Origin: Lachnospiraceae bacterium
GTDB lineage: Bacteria > Bacillota > Clostridia > Lachnospirales > Lachnospiraceae
Assembly (NCBI GenBank): GCA_009911195.1
Contig: QXWV01000066.1
Span: 62,001-126,000 of the forward strand
DNA length: 64,000 nt
Direction of reading: 5' to 3'
The position numbers and the translations under genes are program-made. Below, one piece after another: positions 23,695 to 32,879 of this stretch (its first letter is position 1; the number at the start of each line of letters is the position of its first letter). A model generated the notes under the pieces. The model worked only from the letters and a program-made list of their open reading frames with translations, searched no databases and was not told where the DNA came from.

Positions 23695-23904
23695 AGTAGT
23701 TTATCAGACTACTATACTGGGCGCAGAACGCCCTTAGGAAGCTTATGATTTTTTTAATGCAACCCTCCTGCCAGAGCCCGGCTTATGAAAATTCCCCACT
23801 ATAGACCATGTACCTCTCCCATGGCTACAAAAAGGCACCCAAACAAAACCCTGATGAACCATGTTTTTTTTGTTCACCAGATGTCTGGGTGCTTAGTAGT
23901 TTAT
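23695..23904. promoter_or_regulatory. Divergent regulatory region with direct repeats
   Basis: AGTAGTTTAT occurs at 23695-23704 and again at 23895-23904, once near each of the divergent genes, with extra ACTACTAT copies nearby at 23709 and 23961. The XRE gene at 23984 could bind them and control both sides. Between them lies a large imperfect hairpin at 23834-23894 (GCACCCA/TGGGTGC ends). No genes are visible in this stretch apart from the leader ORF. Confidence 0.45.
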
Positions 23905-23983
23905 TACGCTATCTTTTAGGGTGTTTATACCATTTTTACTTTTACAAGGTATGGCAATACACTACTATTAGGAGGTGATTTGC

Positions 23984-24370
23984 ATGTCTTTATCAATCAG
24001 TGATGCCCGTGTGTTCAGCGCTGCCCTTAAAAAAGCAAGGCAAAAACGGAAGCTCACACAGGCTGAGTGTGCGGAGCTGCTTGACCATTCCGTGTCCTTC
24101 CAGAAGGACCTGGAACGCGGCCGCTGCTCCCCAAGCATTGAGGGGTTTTACCATATCTGCAGGACGCTCGGCATTTCCGCGGACGACTGTATCTTCCAGG
24201 ATGGAGCCGACAGGACCGGCTCTACATACCAGACGCTGCTGCGGCTGCTCCCATTGTGCGACGAAAAGAGCCTGTCCGCTCTCGCGGCGGCTGCAGCTGT
24301 ACTTACAGGTGTTGATCAGAATGCCGTGCTAAAAGAACAGTCCGAAAGTATCCGTGAAGAACAAATGTAG
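23984..24370 (+). CDS. XRE-family regulator, 128 aa
   Basis: The N-terminal domain is a Cro/CI helix-turn-helix (KKARQKRKLTQAECAELLD then HSVSFQKDLERGRCSPSIEG); the C-terminal 60 residues are Ala/Leu rich. ATG 23984 is preceded by GGAGGTG. It faces the sigma-like gene divergently and is followed by a bidirectional terminator. Probable repressor of the region. Confidence 0.85.
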   Translation: MSLSISDARVFSAALKKARQKRKLTQAECAELLDHSVSFQKDLERGRCSPSIEGFYHICRTLGISADDCIFQDGADRTGSTYQTLLRLLPLCDEKSLSALAAAAAVLTGVDQNAVLKEQSESIREEQM

Positions 24371-24384
24371 TATGTCTGAAAAAG

Positions 24385-24432
24385 CAAAAAAGCCAGCCGT
24401 CCAGATTTATGATCTGTTCCGCTGGCTTTTTC
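24385..24432. terminator. Bidirectional terminator
   Basis: AAAAAGCCAGC and GCTGGCTTTTT form a stem with A and T runs on the two sides. It separates the backbone from the accessory region. Confidence 0.85.
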
Positions 24433-24715
24433 TGTAATGCCTCATGGGAAGGATGTTTCCATGCCTGTCCTTAAATGTTGTAATAAGTTTCAGCTGAAAA
24501 AATACAGATACTTGCACCCCGTTTCCGGGGTAGATTCCCCTTAAACTAAATAGGAAGATATCTTCCTTCCTCCTGTATGACTTCTTCTCACCAGGCCATA
24601 GTACGGCCCTTCTGTAAAACTCCCCTTTCTTTTCATGGGGCATTTCTGTGTCCAATTCCCCAAATTGCCATAACAACATGTTACCTAAGGAAGTTCCATT
24701 AAATATGCTCCGTTT
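24433..24715. other. Intergenic stretch without a supported gene
   Basis: Frames here (including a 90-codon minus-strand frame ending in the terminator) lack a ribosome binding site and protein-like composition. It may be the scar of an insertion at the border of the AT-rich accessory DNA. Confidence 0.5.
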
Positions 24716-25060
24716 TCAATCTGCATTTTCTCGAATAACTGAAAGTAAATCACTGTCAGTCTTTTCGACAAATACAGCCCCATATAATTTTGCTTCTATA
24801 ACAATATGTTGCTCCCATGTAGCAGACATGAGGATAAATGACACAGAAATCTTTTCCTGCTTACAAAATTCCAATAAGTCAAGCCCTGTCCCGTCAGCCA
24901 TATAATAGTCAGAACAAATCACATCAAATGCAGAGGTCAACAATCCCGCCTTTGCTTCTGCCACACCACCAGCAGTTGTCACTTCGTAATGCTTTTTTAG
25001 AATATAGCTTAGTGCATCCAAAAAATCAGGAGAATCATCCACAATTAAAATTCTTTTCAT
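24716..25060 (-). CDS. Stand-alone response-regulator receiver domain, 114 aa
   Basis: MKRILIVDDSPDFLDALSYI with the acidic pair DD, the phosphoacceptor in FDVICSDYYMADG, the conserved Ser/Thr in FILMSATW and Lys in VFVEKTD. There is no output domain. It is 6 bases after the FtsX-type permease and would be co-transcribed with it. It may be a phosphate sink or a modulator of the HK/RR pair upstream in the same cluster. Confidence 0.85.
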   Translation of the reverse strand: MKRILIVDDSPDFLDALSYILKKHYEVTTAGGVAEAKAGLLTSAFDVICSDYYMADGTGLDLLEFCKQEKISVSFILMSATWEQHIVIEAKLYGAVFVEKTDSDLLSVIRENAD

Positions 25061-25066
25061 AGCTGT

Positions 25067-27385
25067 TTACCCCGCATTGACTACATTTACAATACTTGTC
25101 TTTTTAATCTTTTGGCTTGGTGAAATGACAGCAAGGAACGTAGTCAAAATAGCTGCTGTAACTACTACCGCAAGAACCAGGATCGGCGGTTCCCATTTCT
25201 GCCCCCAATTAGAAGTAATAAGCATTTCAAAGAAAAATCGGTGCAGGAATAATCCCAATATAGCTCCGGCAATACTGCCAGTGACAGCGTAAGCGGCGGC
25301 TTCTGCAAGTATTACCTTTTGGAGCTGCTTTCCCGACATTCCTACCGCACGCATAACGCCATAGTGATTGATCCTGCTGGAGACGCTTGCATTGACCGTG
25401 TTGACAATATTGATTAAAGCCACCAATGCAATAACAATCAAAAAGCCATACACAAATACTGCCATAGCAAAATAGCCTGTGCGTACTTCATCATTATGCT
25501 GCTGCATATCCAGCAGCTTCATATCAGCGGTAATCAGGCTTCTAACCTGCCCGGATACATCTGTACTTGTTTGAATTTCTATAACTATATAGTCGCTGAT
25601 TCCTGTTAAAGATGTGAACATATTTTCAGAACAGACAATAATCCATTCCCCACTTCCAGAATCCAGCGGCACATCGGAGACAATGCCGGAAACAGTTATT
25701 TCATGCTCTGTTCCATTCATATCAAGTGTGATGATGTCGCCAATTTCCCAATTAAATTCCTGTGAATATCCATAATCTACCAATACGCCATTTCCATTTT
25801 TAACATTTTCAATATCACCGGAGATTAGGACATCGCTTGCCCATTGAAATTGAGGATCGTCATAGGAAACTAAAGTTGCAGTATTTGAGCCTTTTTTATC
25901 CTTTGCAGGAATACCCGTGCAAAACATTCTCCCGTATACTTTTTCTACCCCCGGAATAGGCGCTATTTCCTCTTTCAAAGAATGGGGCAGATAAAAGCCC
26001 GGTTCATTTCCCTCAACCGTCAAATCCGGTGCATAAGGCTTTAGAGGACTTAGGGCATGGTTCATAAATGTGATCAATATGGTAAAGCACAAGAACAGGA
26101 CAATGCTGATAGCAAAGGAACCAGCGATTAAAATCATGCTCTTTTTGTTAGAAAACGCATGGCGAAGCCCCATAGCCGTATCTACATGAAACACTTTAGT
26201 GTTAGAAGCTTTTTTGAAATTCTGATAATTGGCTTGATTGATATTTCCTGTTACTGCTGTCTGCGGAGATACCTTTGCCGCATTTTTAGCCGGAGAGTTT
26301 GAAGCAATCATCACAACAAAAACTCCTATCACCGTACCCGCTAATATGCCGGGGAAACTTAGCTGAAATTGCGGCATTTCCGGGAGATATTGTGAGTTAA
26401 TGGAATTTAATACATAAATAGCAATCCAGAGAATGGCACTCCCTGAAAGCAAACCAGCGGGAATGGCTTTCAGACAGTATAGTAACCCCTCCCATCGTAT
26501 ATATCTTTTGATCTGCCTCTTTGTAGCTCCAAGACAACGCAGTAAACCAAAAAACTGCGTCCGTTCCAAGACACTCATATTAAAGCTGCTGGCAATCATA
26601 AATGTTCCGGTCATAGCAACAAGAATAAAAAGAATTGCCGCAGTAAGATAAACTTCAAGCATTGTGGTGTCTTTGCTCTGCCCCATTAAGCCAAGCAGCA
26701 TGACATTTGTTGAGATCTGTTCATCGTTCAAGCCATATTCCGCTTTTATTTCTTCATTTGCATGGTTAATATCCGTTCCATTCTTAAACTGGATATAATC
26801 ATATTCCTGATATTCTGTTTCCGGCAGAAAATGCAATCCTCCCTCTGCCAGTTGCAGTCCGTGTGCGTCTGTTCCCTGCAGACTGGAAAAATCCCCATAT
26901 GTTCCCGAAATCTGATATTGCCGCACCTGCCCGTCACTATATACAATTTCAATAGTATCTCCAATGGATAAACCGAATTGTTCCATGCCCTGCTGGTCTA
27001 ACAGCGCTTCTGTTTCCGTGATGGGATAGCGACCCCCGGTGACCGTTAAATTCATCTGCTCTGCAAGTTCTTCGCTGCTGCTCTGGATAATCAGCTCTTT
27101 TCCCTGATAGGTTGTACTGGAAGCCATACCCAAAAAGCCGGAAACAGACACATCTTTTCGATTGTTGATAGCATCCGCTGTTTCTAAAGGAATATTTGAA
27201 ATAATCGTATGCCAGTTTCCATACCGACGTATCGCTTCGTCCTTTTGGGCTTTCAGGCTCATATCTGCCATTCCGAAAATAGCCGTTACCAGCATAACGG
27301 AAATGGCAATACAGATAATGGTAAGGCGGTTTTTCTTTTTATGGACTTTTGCATATTCTGATACAAGACCAAGATAGTTTTTCAC
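25067..27385 (-). CDS. ABC transporter permease, FtsX/MacB-like, 772 aa
   Basis: An N-terminal membrane segment (TIICIAISVMLVTAIFGMAD) follows a short cytosolic start; a large extracytosolic loop and multiple further segments lie around residues 240-360 and 640-760, in a duplicated two-half layout typical of FtsX-family permeases with about 10 spans. ELAEQMNLTVTGGRYP is in the outer domain. It overlaps the ATPase gene by 4 bases. Such pairs export or sense peptide antibiotics in Firmicutes. Confidence 0.85.
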   Translation of the reverse strand: MKNYLGLVSEYAKVHKKKNRLTIICIAISVMLVTAIFGMADMSLKAQKDEAIRRYGNWHTIISNIPLETADAINNRKDVSVSGFLGMASSTTYQGKELIIQSSSEELAEQMNLTVTGGRYPITETEALLDQQGMEQFGLSIGDTIEIVYSDGQVRQYQISGTYGDFSSLQGTDAHGLQLAEGGLHFLPETEYQEYDYIQFKNGTDINHANEEIKAEYGLNDEQISTNVMLLGLMGQSKDTTMLEVYLTAAILFILVAMTGTFMIASSFNMSVLERTQFFGLLRCLGATKRQIKRYIRWEGLLYCLKAIPAGLLSGSAILWIAIYVLNSINSQYLPEMPQFQLSFPGILAGTVIGVFVVMIASNSPAKNAAKVSPQTAVTGNINQANYQNFKKASNTKVFHVDTAMGLRHAFSNKKSMILIAGSFAISIVLFLCFTILITFMNHALSPLKPYAPDLTVEGNEPGFYLPHSLKEEIAPIPGVEKVYGRMFCTGIPAKDKKGSNTATLVSYDDPQFQWASDVLISGDIENVKNGNGVLVDYGYSQEFNWEIGDIITLDMNGTEHEITVSGIVSDVPLDSGSGEWIIVCSENMFTSLTGISDYIVIEIQTSTDVSGQVRSLITADMKLLDMQQHNDEVRTGYFAMAVFVYGFLIVIALVALINIVNTVNASVSSRINHYGVMRAVGMSGKQLQKVILAEAAAYAVTGSIAGAILGLFLHRFFFEMLITSNWGQKWEPPILVLAVVVTAAILTTFLAVISPSQKIKKTSIVNVVNAG

Positions 27386-28065
27386 TCGCTACACCTCCCA
27401 AAATCCGTTATAACACCGTCCGACACCTGCAGAACCCGGTCAGCGGTAGACGCAATGCTCCGATTATGGGTAATCATGATAATTGTCTGTTCATAGCGTT
27501 TTGACGCTTTTTTCAGGAGTGCGATCACTTCATTACTATTCTGCGTATCAAGATTCCCTGTTGGCTCATCCGCCAATATCAGCATAGGGCGGGTAATCAA
27601 AGCCCTGCCGATTGCTACACGCTGTTGCTGTCCTCCGGATAACTGCCGTGGGAGATGACGCCGCCGCCCCTGAAGATTCAACACGGTTAAAATTTCCTCT
27701 AAATAAACAGGGTCAGGCTTCTTATAATCAAGCAATAACGGGAATGTGATATTTTGCTCAACATTCAATTCAGGAATCAGGTTAAAAGCCTGAAAGATAA
27801 ATCCGATATTCCGGCGGCGGAAAATAGTAAGTTCTTCGTCCTCCATCGTAAAAATTTTTTTACCGTCAATCAGCACATTGCCCGATGTTGGAGTATCAAG
27901 TGCACCGATCATATTTAAAAGTGTACTCTTTCCGGAGCCGGATTCTCCAACAACCGCAATAAACTCTCCCTTCGCAACAGAAAAATTTACATCTTTTAAT
28001 GCGTGGACGGCGGTTTCACCTGCGCCGTAGGTTTTACAAATAGAATTTACCTCTAATAAGTTCAT
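27382..28065 (-). CDS. ABC transporter ATP-binding protein (LolD/MacB type)
   Basis: Walker [11 protein letters not shown]-loop [10 protein letters not shown], signature [16 protein letters not shown], Walker [13 protein letters not shown] and H-loop MITHN, all in order; 227 aa. It is the ATPase for the FtsX-type permease that overlaps it. It is overlapped by the membrane protein gene upstream (ATGA). Confidence 0.95.
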   Translation of the reverse strand: MNLLEVNSICKTYGAGETAVHALKDVNFSVAKGEFIAVVGESGSGKSTLLNMIGALDTPTSGNVLIDGKKIFTMEDEELTIFRRRNIGFIFQAFNLIPELNVEQNITFPLLLDYKKPDPVYLEEILTVLNLQGRRRHLPRQLSGGQQQRVAIGRALITRPMLILADEPTGNLDTQNSNEVIALLKKASKRYEQTIIMITHNRSIASTADRVLQVSDGVITDFGRCSE

Positions 28066-28622
28066 ACTGTACCTCCATTGTCATTTATGTTTTTATAAGT
28101 CAGTCCGATCAGCAATTCCGTTATGCAGGACAAAAATAACAAACTGCTTAAAATTTTTACAAGTGGCAGTAAACCGCCAAAGCCAAAAGTGAATATCACA
28201 AGTATTACACCGCCAACCCCAACAAGCAGGGAAAAAATGACTATAAGGGCTTTCAGCCTGCATTTCACACACAAAGCAGCCACAAAATACACAACGCTTT
28301 CAAACAGCAGCAATCCGCCTAAAAAAACAGGCAGAATACTGATCACGTAACGGAAGTAAACAATACTTAATATCCCAAAAATGATTACTGCTAACACCAC
28401 AAAAAGGTTTAAGTATGCAATATGCTTTTCTTCCTTACCCCTGCCAGAAAGAAAATCCACGATACCCAATACGCCATTCAAAATTGCGTAAGCCGCAACT
28501 ACATAGATTATGCCGCCCTTAAGAAATTCCGTGGACAGAAGTGTTACAAGCCCCATAGCTCCAAGCAGGGCGGCACGTAAACCAGACCACCTTGCTATCT
28601 TCTTGAATTGTAAAAAATTCAT
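28062..28622 (-). CDS. DUF308/HdeD-like membrane protein, 186 aa
   Basis: Six membrane segments arranged in three hairpins (RAALLGAMGLVTLL, IIYVVAAYAILNGVLGIVDF, AIIFGILSIVYF and later GFGGLLPLVKILSS), the pattern of HdeD/DUF308 proteins. It opens the transcription unit of the ABC pair and its ATG is partly inside an 11-bp inverted repeat (28621-28666) that also brackets its ribosome binding site. Confidence 0.65.
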   Translation of the reverse strand: MNFLQFKKIARWSGLRAALLGAMGLVTLLSTEFLKGGIIYVVAAYAILNGVLGIVDFLSGRGKEEKHIAYLNLFVVLAVIIFGILSIVYFRYVISILPVFLGGLLLFESVVYFVAALCVKCRLKALIVIFSLLVGVGGVILVIFTFGFGGLLPLVKILSSLLFLSCITELLIGLTYKNINDNGGTV

Positions 28623-28666
28623 AGATGTTATCCTCCTTTCGTTCTATCCAGAAGAATAACATCTAT
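28621..28666 (-). promoter_or_regulatory. Inverted repeat enclosing the ribosome binding site
   Basis: ATAGATGTTAT and ATAACATCTAT (11 bp, perfect) flank a 24-base loop that holds AGGAGG; the 5' two bases of the start codon are in the stem. In the mRNA this would fold into a hairpin with the Shine-Dalgarno in the loop and the start codon in the stem; in DNA it is also a possible operator. Confidence 0.6.
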
Positions 28667-28691
28667 TTCATACTCTCAAGTGAATTTAAAC

Positions 28692-29738
28692 TTACAATTT
28701 TGTAATTTTATCTGGATTTAGAAAAGTGATCTGAAAAACACTTCCCTTACCTAACTCACTGTCTACAGTAATGTTTCCGTCATGGGCTTCTACAATCGCT
28801 TTGGCAAGCGGCAGTCCAAGCCCTATTCCCTGCGTATCTTTAGAAAAGCGGCTGCGGTAAAAGCGTTTGAAAATATAGTGTATATCCTCCGGGTGGATAC
28901 CGCTGCCATTGTCTTTGACTACAATCTGTGTCAAATCAGGAAGCCCTTTCCATTCAATTATGACCCGGTCACCTACGCCCGTATGGTCTAAAGCATTTTT
29001 AACAATGTTACTGATTGCTTCGATGATCCAGTCACGGTCACAAAAAAGAGTGATGTTGTCAGCCCCGGACAAGATAATCTTTTTATTTTCCTGTTTTGCC
29101 CTATATGCAAAATGCAATTCAATATCCCTCATCATATCCGCTATATTTTCAACATCCTTGTCTATAACGATTGTTCCAGCATCTAACTTTGTAATCTCCA
29201 GCAAATTTTGTACCAATGTTTCAATCCGGGCAAGCTCTTGTTCTGATAACATGGTAAATTTTTTTATCTCAGGTAAATCTTCCGTTTCTCCCTGCATCAT
29301 TTCATTATATATGCTCAGAGCAGCAAGCGGAGTTTTCAACTGGTGTGAAATATCCGATATGGTGTCTCTTAAAAATTCCTTTGCTCGAAATTCGTTTTCA
29401 GCATGGGCATTCAGTACCGCTGCTAACGTATTCACTGAATGGAACAGTTTATATATTTCACCCTCTTTGTCACATTCAATGCGGGCATTTGTGTCACCTT
29501 TGAGGTAATTGTCGATTGATGATACAGCTCCCCCAATAAGTTCATGCTGCTTATAAAAATACCGAAAACAAGTAGCAGCTATGCCGCTTCCGGCTATAAC
29601 AGAAAGAATGGCAATAAACAGCATACAGCTATCACGAAACACCCATATCCCTAACTGCGACAACAAAAGAAACCCTGTTAAAAAAAAGGCAATACTTGAA
29701 AATAAAAATTTTGTATCCCTGTTTGTAAATATGTCCAT
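28692..29738 (-). CDS. Sensor histidine kinase, 348 aa
   Basis: Two membrane segments (SSIAFFLTGFLLLSQLGIWV and LFIAILSVIAGSGIAATCF) without a large outer domain, then a HAMP-like linker, H box ISDISHQLKTPLAAL, N box ISNIVKNALDHTG, and G boxes DNGSGI and GIGLGLPLAKAI. Short-loop kinases of this type sense peptide antibiotics together with ABC permeases. ATG 29738 after GAGGTGG, 9 bases past the regulator's stop. Confidence 0.9.
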   Translation of the reverse strand: MDIFTNRDTKFLFSSIAFFLTGFLLLSQLGIWVFRDSCMLFIAILSVIAGSGIAATCFRYFYKQHELIGGAVSSIDNYLKGDTNARIECDKEGEIYKLFHSVNTLAAVLNAHAENEFRAKEFLRDTISDISHQLKTPLAALSIYNEMMQGETEDLPEIKKFTMLSEQELARIETLVQNLLEITKLDAGTIVIDKDVENIADMMRDIELHFAYRAKQENKKIILSGADNITLFCDRDWIIEAISNIVKNALDHTGVGDRVIIEWKGLPDLTQIVVKDNGSGIHPEDIHYIFKRFYRSRFSKDTQGIGLGLPLAKAIVEAHDGNITVDSELGKGSVFQITFLNPDKITKL

Positions 29739-29746
29739 GTTCCACC

Positions 29747-30439
29747 TCAACAAATAACATTCCATTTATATCCCATGCGTCTGATGTTGAGAAGCATTTG
29801 CGGCTCGCTGGGATTGTCCTCGATTTTAATACGCAGCCTGCGGATATAAACCGTCAATGTATTACTGTCTACATAATTTCCATTTCCGTCACCGTCCCAT
29901 AGTTGCTGTAAAATCTGGTCTTTGGATAGTATCACATTGGGATTTTGCATGAACAGGCAAAGCAATTTATATTCCGCTGCTGTTAAGTCTAACAGTTCCC
30001 CGTTTTTATATGCCTGTCCTTGCAGCAACAGGACTTTGATATTATTTGAATGAAGCTCTGTATTAGCGGAACCAAAATCATTTGCCCGGCGAAGCAGGGC
30101 ATTGATCCGTGACATTAGCACACTAACCTTAAATGGTTTCGTTATATAGTCGTCACCTCCCATATCCAAACCCATGATCACATTGATTTCCTCGTCCGAT
30201 ACAGTTAAAAATATGATTGGCACTTTTGATGTCTGCCGGACTTTTCGGCAGATTTCAAAGCCGGAACCGTCGGGGAGAGAAACATCCAGAATCAGCAAAT
30301 CATACTTTCCCGCTATCCAGGCGGCATCAGCTTCTTTTATCGTGCGTGCAACATCTAATTCAAAGCCCGCCTTTTGAAATGCGAATGTCAGTCCGTTGAT
30401 CAGGCTTAGATCATCTTCCAACAATAATATTTTACTCAT
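29747..30439 (-). CDS. OmpR/PhoB-family response regulator, 230 aa
   Basis: Receiver domain with KILLLEDDLSLI, phosphoacceptor LILDVSLPDGSG and K in DYITKPFKVS; winged-helix output with TAAEYKLLCLFMQNPNVILSK and TVYIRRLRIKIEDNP. ATG 30439 follows GGGAAAGGAAG. Partner of the kinase downstream; the pair probably controls the DUF308/ABC operon. Confidence 0.95.
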   Translation of the reverse strand: MSKILLLEDDLSLINGLTFAFQKAGFELDVARTIKEADAAWIAGKYDLLILDVSLPDGSGFEICRKVRQTSKVPIIFLTVSDEEINVIMGLDMGGDDYITKPFKVSVLMSRINALLRRANDFGSANTELHSNNIKVLLLQGQAYKNGELLDLTAAEYKLLCLFMQNPNVILSKDQILQQLWDGDGNGNYVDSNTLTVYIRRLRIKIEDNPSEPQMLLNIRRMGYKWNVIC

Positions 30440-30513
30440 TTTCTTCCTTTCCCGTTTTTCTGTGTCCTTTGGCATCAGCCATAACAGACTGAATCCATTC
30501 TGCATTATTTCAG

Positions 30514-30542
30514 GAGCTTAAAAGCGTCTACTGATTATCCCA
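30514..30542 (-). terminator. Terminator of the GntR/ABC operon
   Basis: GCGTCTA/TAGACGC stem and T-rich tail (TTTTAAG) on the minus strand, 42 bases after the 41-aa gene. Confidence 0.6.
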
Positions 30543-30583
30543 ATAGACGCCCTCCCCTTCCTCTATGTTTTATAGTTCTTTAA

Positions 30584-30709
30584 CTACTTAATGTTATTTT
30601 CTTTTGAAGTTTTCTCTTCCTTTTTCTTCCTATATTCTTTGATAGCTTTGTTCCTGAGCGGTATACCAAAACTGATCATAAGTGCTACGATTATAACAGT
30701 AAAATCCAT
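30584..30709 (-). CDS. Small membrane protein, 41 aa
   Basis: One N-terminal membrane segment (MDFTVIIVALMISFGIPL) followed by a basic tail rich in Lys and Glu. ATG 30709 follows GAGGTG and is only 10 bases after the stop of the ABC permease gene, so it is the last gene of that operon. It could be a small regulator of the transporter. Confidence 0.6.
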   Translation of the reverse strand: MDFTVIIVALMISFGIPLRNKAIKEYRKKKEEKTSKENNIK

Positions 30710-30718
30710 ACTTTCACC

Positions 30719-31369
30719 TCACAATTCTTTTCCCTGAACTATTTTGACAGATACCAGTATAGAAATGACATACATGATAACAACGAGAACTGCCGCCAAT
30801 AAAACCAACATCACAGGCGAGCTGAGAACCGTAATGAGCCATCCACTGTTGTCAGCCGGAATCTTAGTAATCAAAAACAGTGTTGCCAGAAAACCTGCCA
30901 CCGGGATATACATAAACACCCTGCCTTTGATAGAGCCAAATTTATAATATCCGGGAAGCTGGAATACTGTGTAAAGGGCAAAAAGAAATATTCCTACAGC
31001 AGCGGCACAAGCTATGTCAAATGTACTGACGGTTTCACCCAAACTGCTTAATATAACAGGATGTGTAATCAGGGAGAATATCAACGCAAGCAACCCCATG
31101 ATGATGCTAAAAGCATACCGCCCCACCACAAGTTCACTTTTACGGACTGGCAAAATACTGTAAAGCCGCTCCATATCATTTTTCTCAGTAATGGAAAACG
31201 TATATCCGCTGGTCATGGCAATAAAGCACATGGCAAAGGATATCCCTGTCAGGAGTGAGCGGTTGATTGCTGCAAAGACAGCAGGCAACACCATTGTGAA
31301 GCATATTGTTTTCACATAGGGTCTTACTAAAGAAAAATCCAGTTTTACAGATTTCAAAATATTACTCAT
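30719..31369 (-). CDS. ABC-2-type permease, 216 aa
   Basis: Six membrane segments (TICFTMVLPAVFAAINRSLL, FAMCFIAMTSGYTFSI and later ones to VLVVIMYVISILV). ATG 31369 follows GAGGTG. It overlaps the ATPase gene stop by 8 bases. It belongs to the GntR-ABC operon and resembles YtrC/D-like permeases. Confidence 0.8.
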   Translation of the reverse strand: MSNILKSVKLDFSLVRPYVKTICFTMVLPAVFAAINRSLLTGISFAMCFIAMTSGYTFSITEKNDMERLYSILPVRKSELVVGRYAFSIIMGLLALIFSLITHPVILSSLGETVSTFDIACAAAVGIFLFALYTVFQLPGYYKFGSIKGRVFMYIPVAGFLATLFLITKIPADNSGWLITVLSSPVMLVLLAAVLVVIMYVISILVSVKIVQGKEL

Positions 31370-32222
31370 ACTGTTCACCTCTCTTACTGGTAAATACCAC
31401 AATATCGTCAATCGTTGCCGGTTCCACATTAAGGTGTGCAAACAGCTTTATATCTTCGGTTTTAATGAGCGCTTCAAATCCCGTGGCAAAATCCCTGATG
31501 CCAAATGCTTTTTTACCCAAATCGTCAGATAGCTCTTCACGCCCTCCCTTGACTATCCTGAAGCTGTCCACAAATTCATCCTTGCCACCGCTGAAAAACA
31601 ATTCCCCATAACTGATATAGGTAATGTAGTCAGCAGCACGTTCCAGATCCCCAGTAATATGGGTAGAGAACAAAACGCTGTGTTCTCCGTCTTCAATATA
31701 TTCCGACAGGATATGAAGAAGTTCATCCCTTGAGACAGGGTCAAGACCGCTAGTAGGCTCGTCTAATATCAATAATTTTGCGTCATATGAAAAAGCACAG
31801 GCAATCATAAGTTTCATCTGCATACCTTTGGAAAGCTCTTTTACTTTTTTCGCAGGCGAAATATGGAATTTATCCAGCAATTCAGAAAACCTTTGCGTGT
31901 TCCAGTTCTCATAGAAAACTGACACTGATTTCTCAACCTGTGATACTTTCCAGTCATCACTAAAATAGTTGGAATCAAAAACAACGCCTAAACTTTTCTT
32001 TGCCGCCTGCTCATCGGCAATATTGTCCAACCCTAATATTTTCACTTCGCCTTCTGTACGTTTCAGCATATTTAAAATGAGCTTGATAGTTGTTGTTTTT
32101 CCGGAACCATTCGGTCCGATCAGCCCCATGATATACCCTTTGGGCAGGGTAAAAGAAATGTCATGCAGCCGGAAATTGTCAAAAGATTTTGACAGGTTTT
32201 TTACTTCCAAATAATTATTCAT
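31362..32222 (-). CDS. ABC transporter ATP-binding protein (YtrB/BcrA type), 286 aa
   Basis: Walker A GPNGSGKTT, signature LSKGMQMKLMIACAFS, Walker B LLILDEPTSGLD and H-loop STHI are in order; the C-terminal 80 residues are family-specific. It overlaps the GntR gene on one side and the permease on the other, giving a compact operon as in ytrABC loci that respond to cell-wall antibiotics. Confidence 0.95.
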   Translation of the reverse strand: MNNYLEVKNLSKSFDNFRLHDISFTLPKGYIMGLIGPNGSGKTTTIKLILNMLKRTEGEVKILGLDNIADEQAAKKSLGVVFDSNYFSDDWKVSQVEKSVSVFYENWNTQRFSELLDKFHISPAKKVKELSKGMQMKLMIACAFSYDAKLLILDEPTSGLDPVSRDELLHILSEYIEDGEHSVLFSTHITGDLERAADYITYISYGELFFSGGKDEFVDSFRIVKGGREELSDDLGKKAFGIRDFATGFEALIKTEDIKLFAHLNVEPATIDDIVVFTSKRGEQYE

Positions 32223-32598
32223 CCGTTTTTTCCTCCATTAAAATATCCAGAAGACGATGCAGTTCTTCTCCTGAAAGTTCAGCCACACGGGCAGCATTTA
32301 TCGCTTCTGATAAGCTGTTTTCAATTTTGCAGACCAGTTGTTCCTTCAAAAGTTCAGACCCCCGACTCAAAACAAAGCAGCCCCGTCCTTGAATATTCTT
32401 TACAAAACCCTCCTCTTCTAATTCCGTATATGCCCTTGTCACGGTAAGGACACTGATTTTTAAATCTTTGGCAAGCGTCCGCAAAGAAGGCAGTGTTTCA
32501 TCTGCATGTAACTCACCGGACATAATGGCAGATTTAACCTGCTGCTTGATCTGCTCATATATTGGTATGCCCGATATATTTGAAATAATAAGTTTCAC
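32215..32598 (-). CDS. GntR-family regulator, YtrA subfamily, 127 aa
   Basis: Winged-helix GntR domain (IPIYEQIKQQVKSAIMSGEL, LPSLRTLAKDLKISVLTVTR, EEEGFVKNIQGRGCFV) with a short helical C-terminal part, the mark of the YtrA class. Start is a GTG at 32598 after AGGAGGG. It heads the ABC operon and probably represses it through the repeat just upstream. Confidence 0.9.
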   Translation of the reverse strand: MKLIISNISGIPIYEQIKQQVKSAIMSGELHADETLPSLRTLAKDLKISVLTVTRAYTELEEEGFVKNIQGRGCFVLSRGSELLKEQLVCKIENSLSEAINAARVAELSGEELHRLLDILMEEKTDE

Positions 32599-32612
32599 GA
32601 TCACCCTCCTAC

Positions 32613-32653
32613 TGTTAATGTTGTTTTACTGTTATACATAACACATTAACACA
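32613..32653 (-). promoter_or_regulatory. Candidate GntR operator
   Basis: A near-palindrome TGTTATACATAACA lies between outer GTTAATG and CATTAAC arms, directly upstream of the GntR start. A symmetric site of this kind is expected for YtrA-type autoregulation. Confidence 0.55.
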
Positions 32654-32725
32654 CAAGTCAGTAATTCACAAGTGATTTATATAAATTTAAGATATGAATC
32701 TTAGAAGTAACTTTTGAAACGCAAC

Positions 32726-32752
32726 CAAAAAGGAGCTTTTATAGCTCCTTTT
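32726..32752. terminator. Bidirectional terminator
   Basis: AAAAGGAGCT and AGCTCCTTTT around TTTTAT, with A and T runs on both sides; it separates the unknown gene at 32880 from the GntR operon. Confidence 0.8.
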
Positions 32753-32879
32753 CCTCGTTTTATTTTTTCATGTCCAACCTTTCCTAAAGTAATATGCAAA
32801 GGAAATTATACTAAACCATATAATCAACTGTACTTCCAACACCTACCGCAAACGTTTTTGTACCTGCTGCCAAATCTGA

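Noticed and set aside
24407-24679. Minus-strand 90-codon frame between the XRE gene and the receiver gene
   Set aside because: No ribosome site, and its last codons run into a bidirectional terminator.
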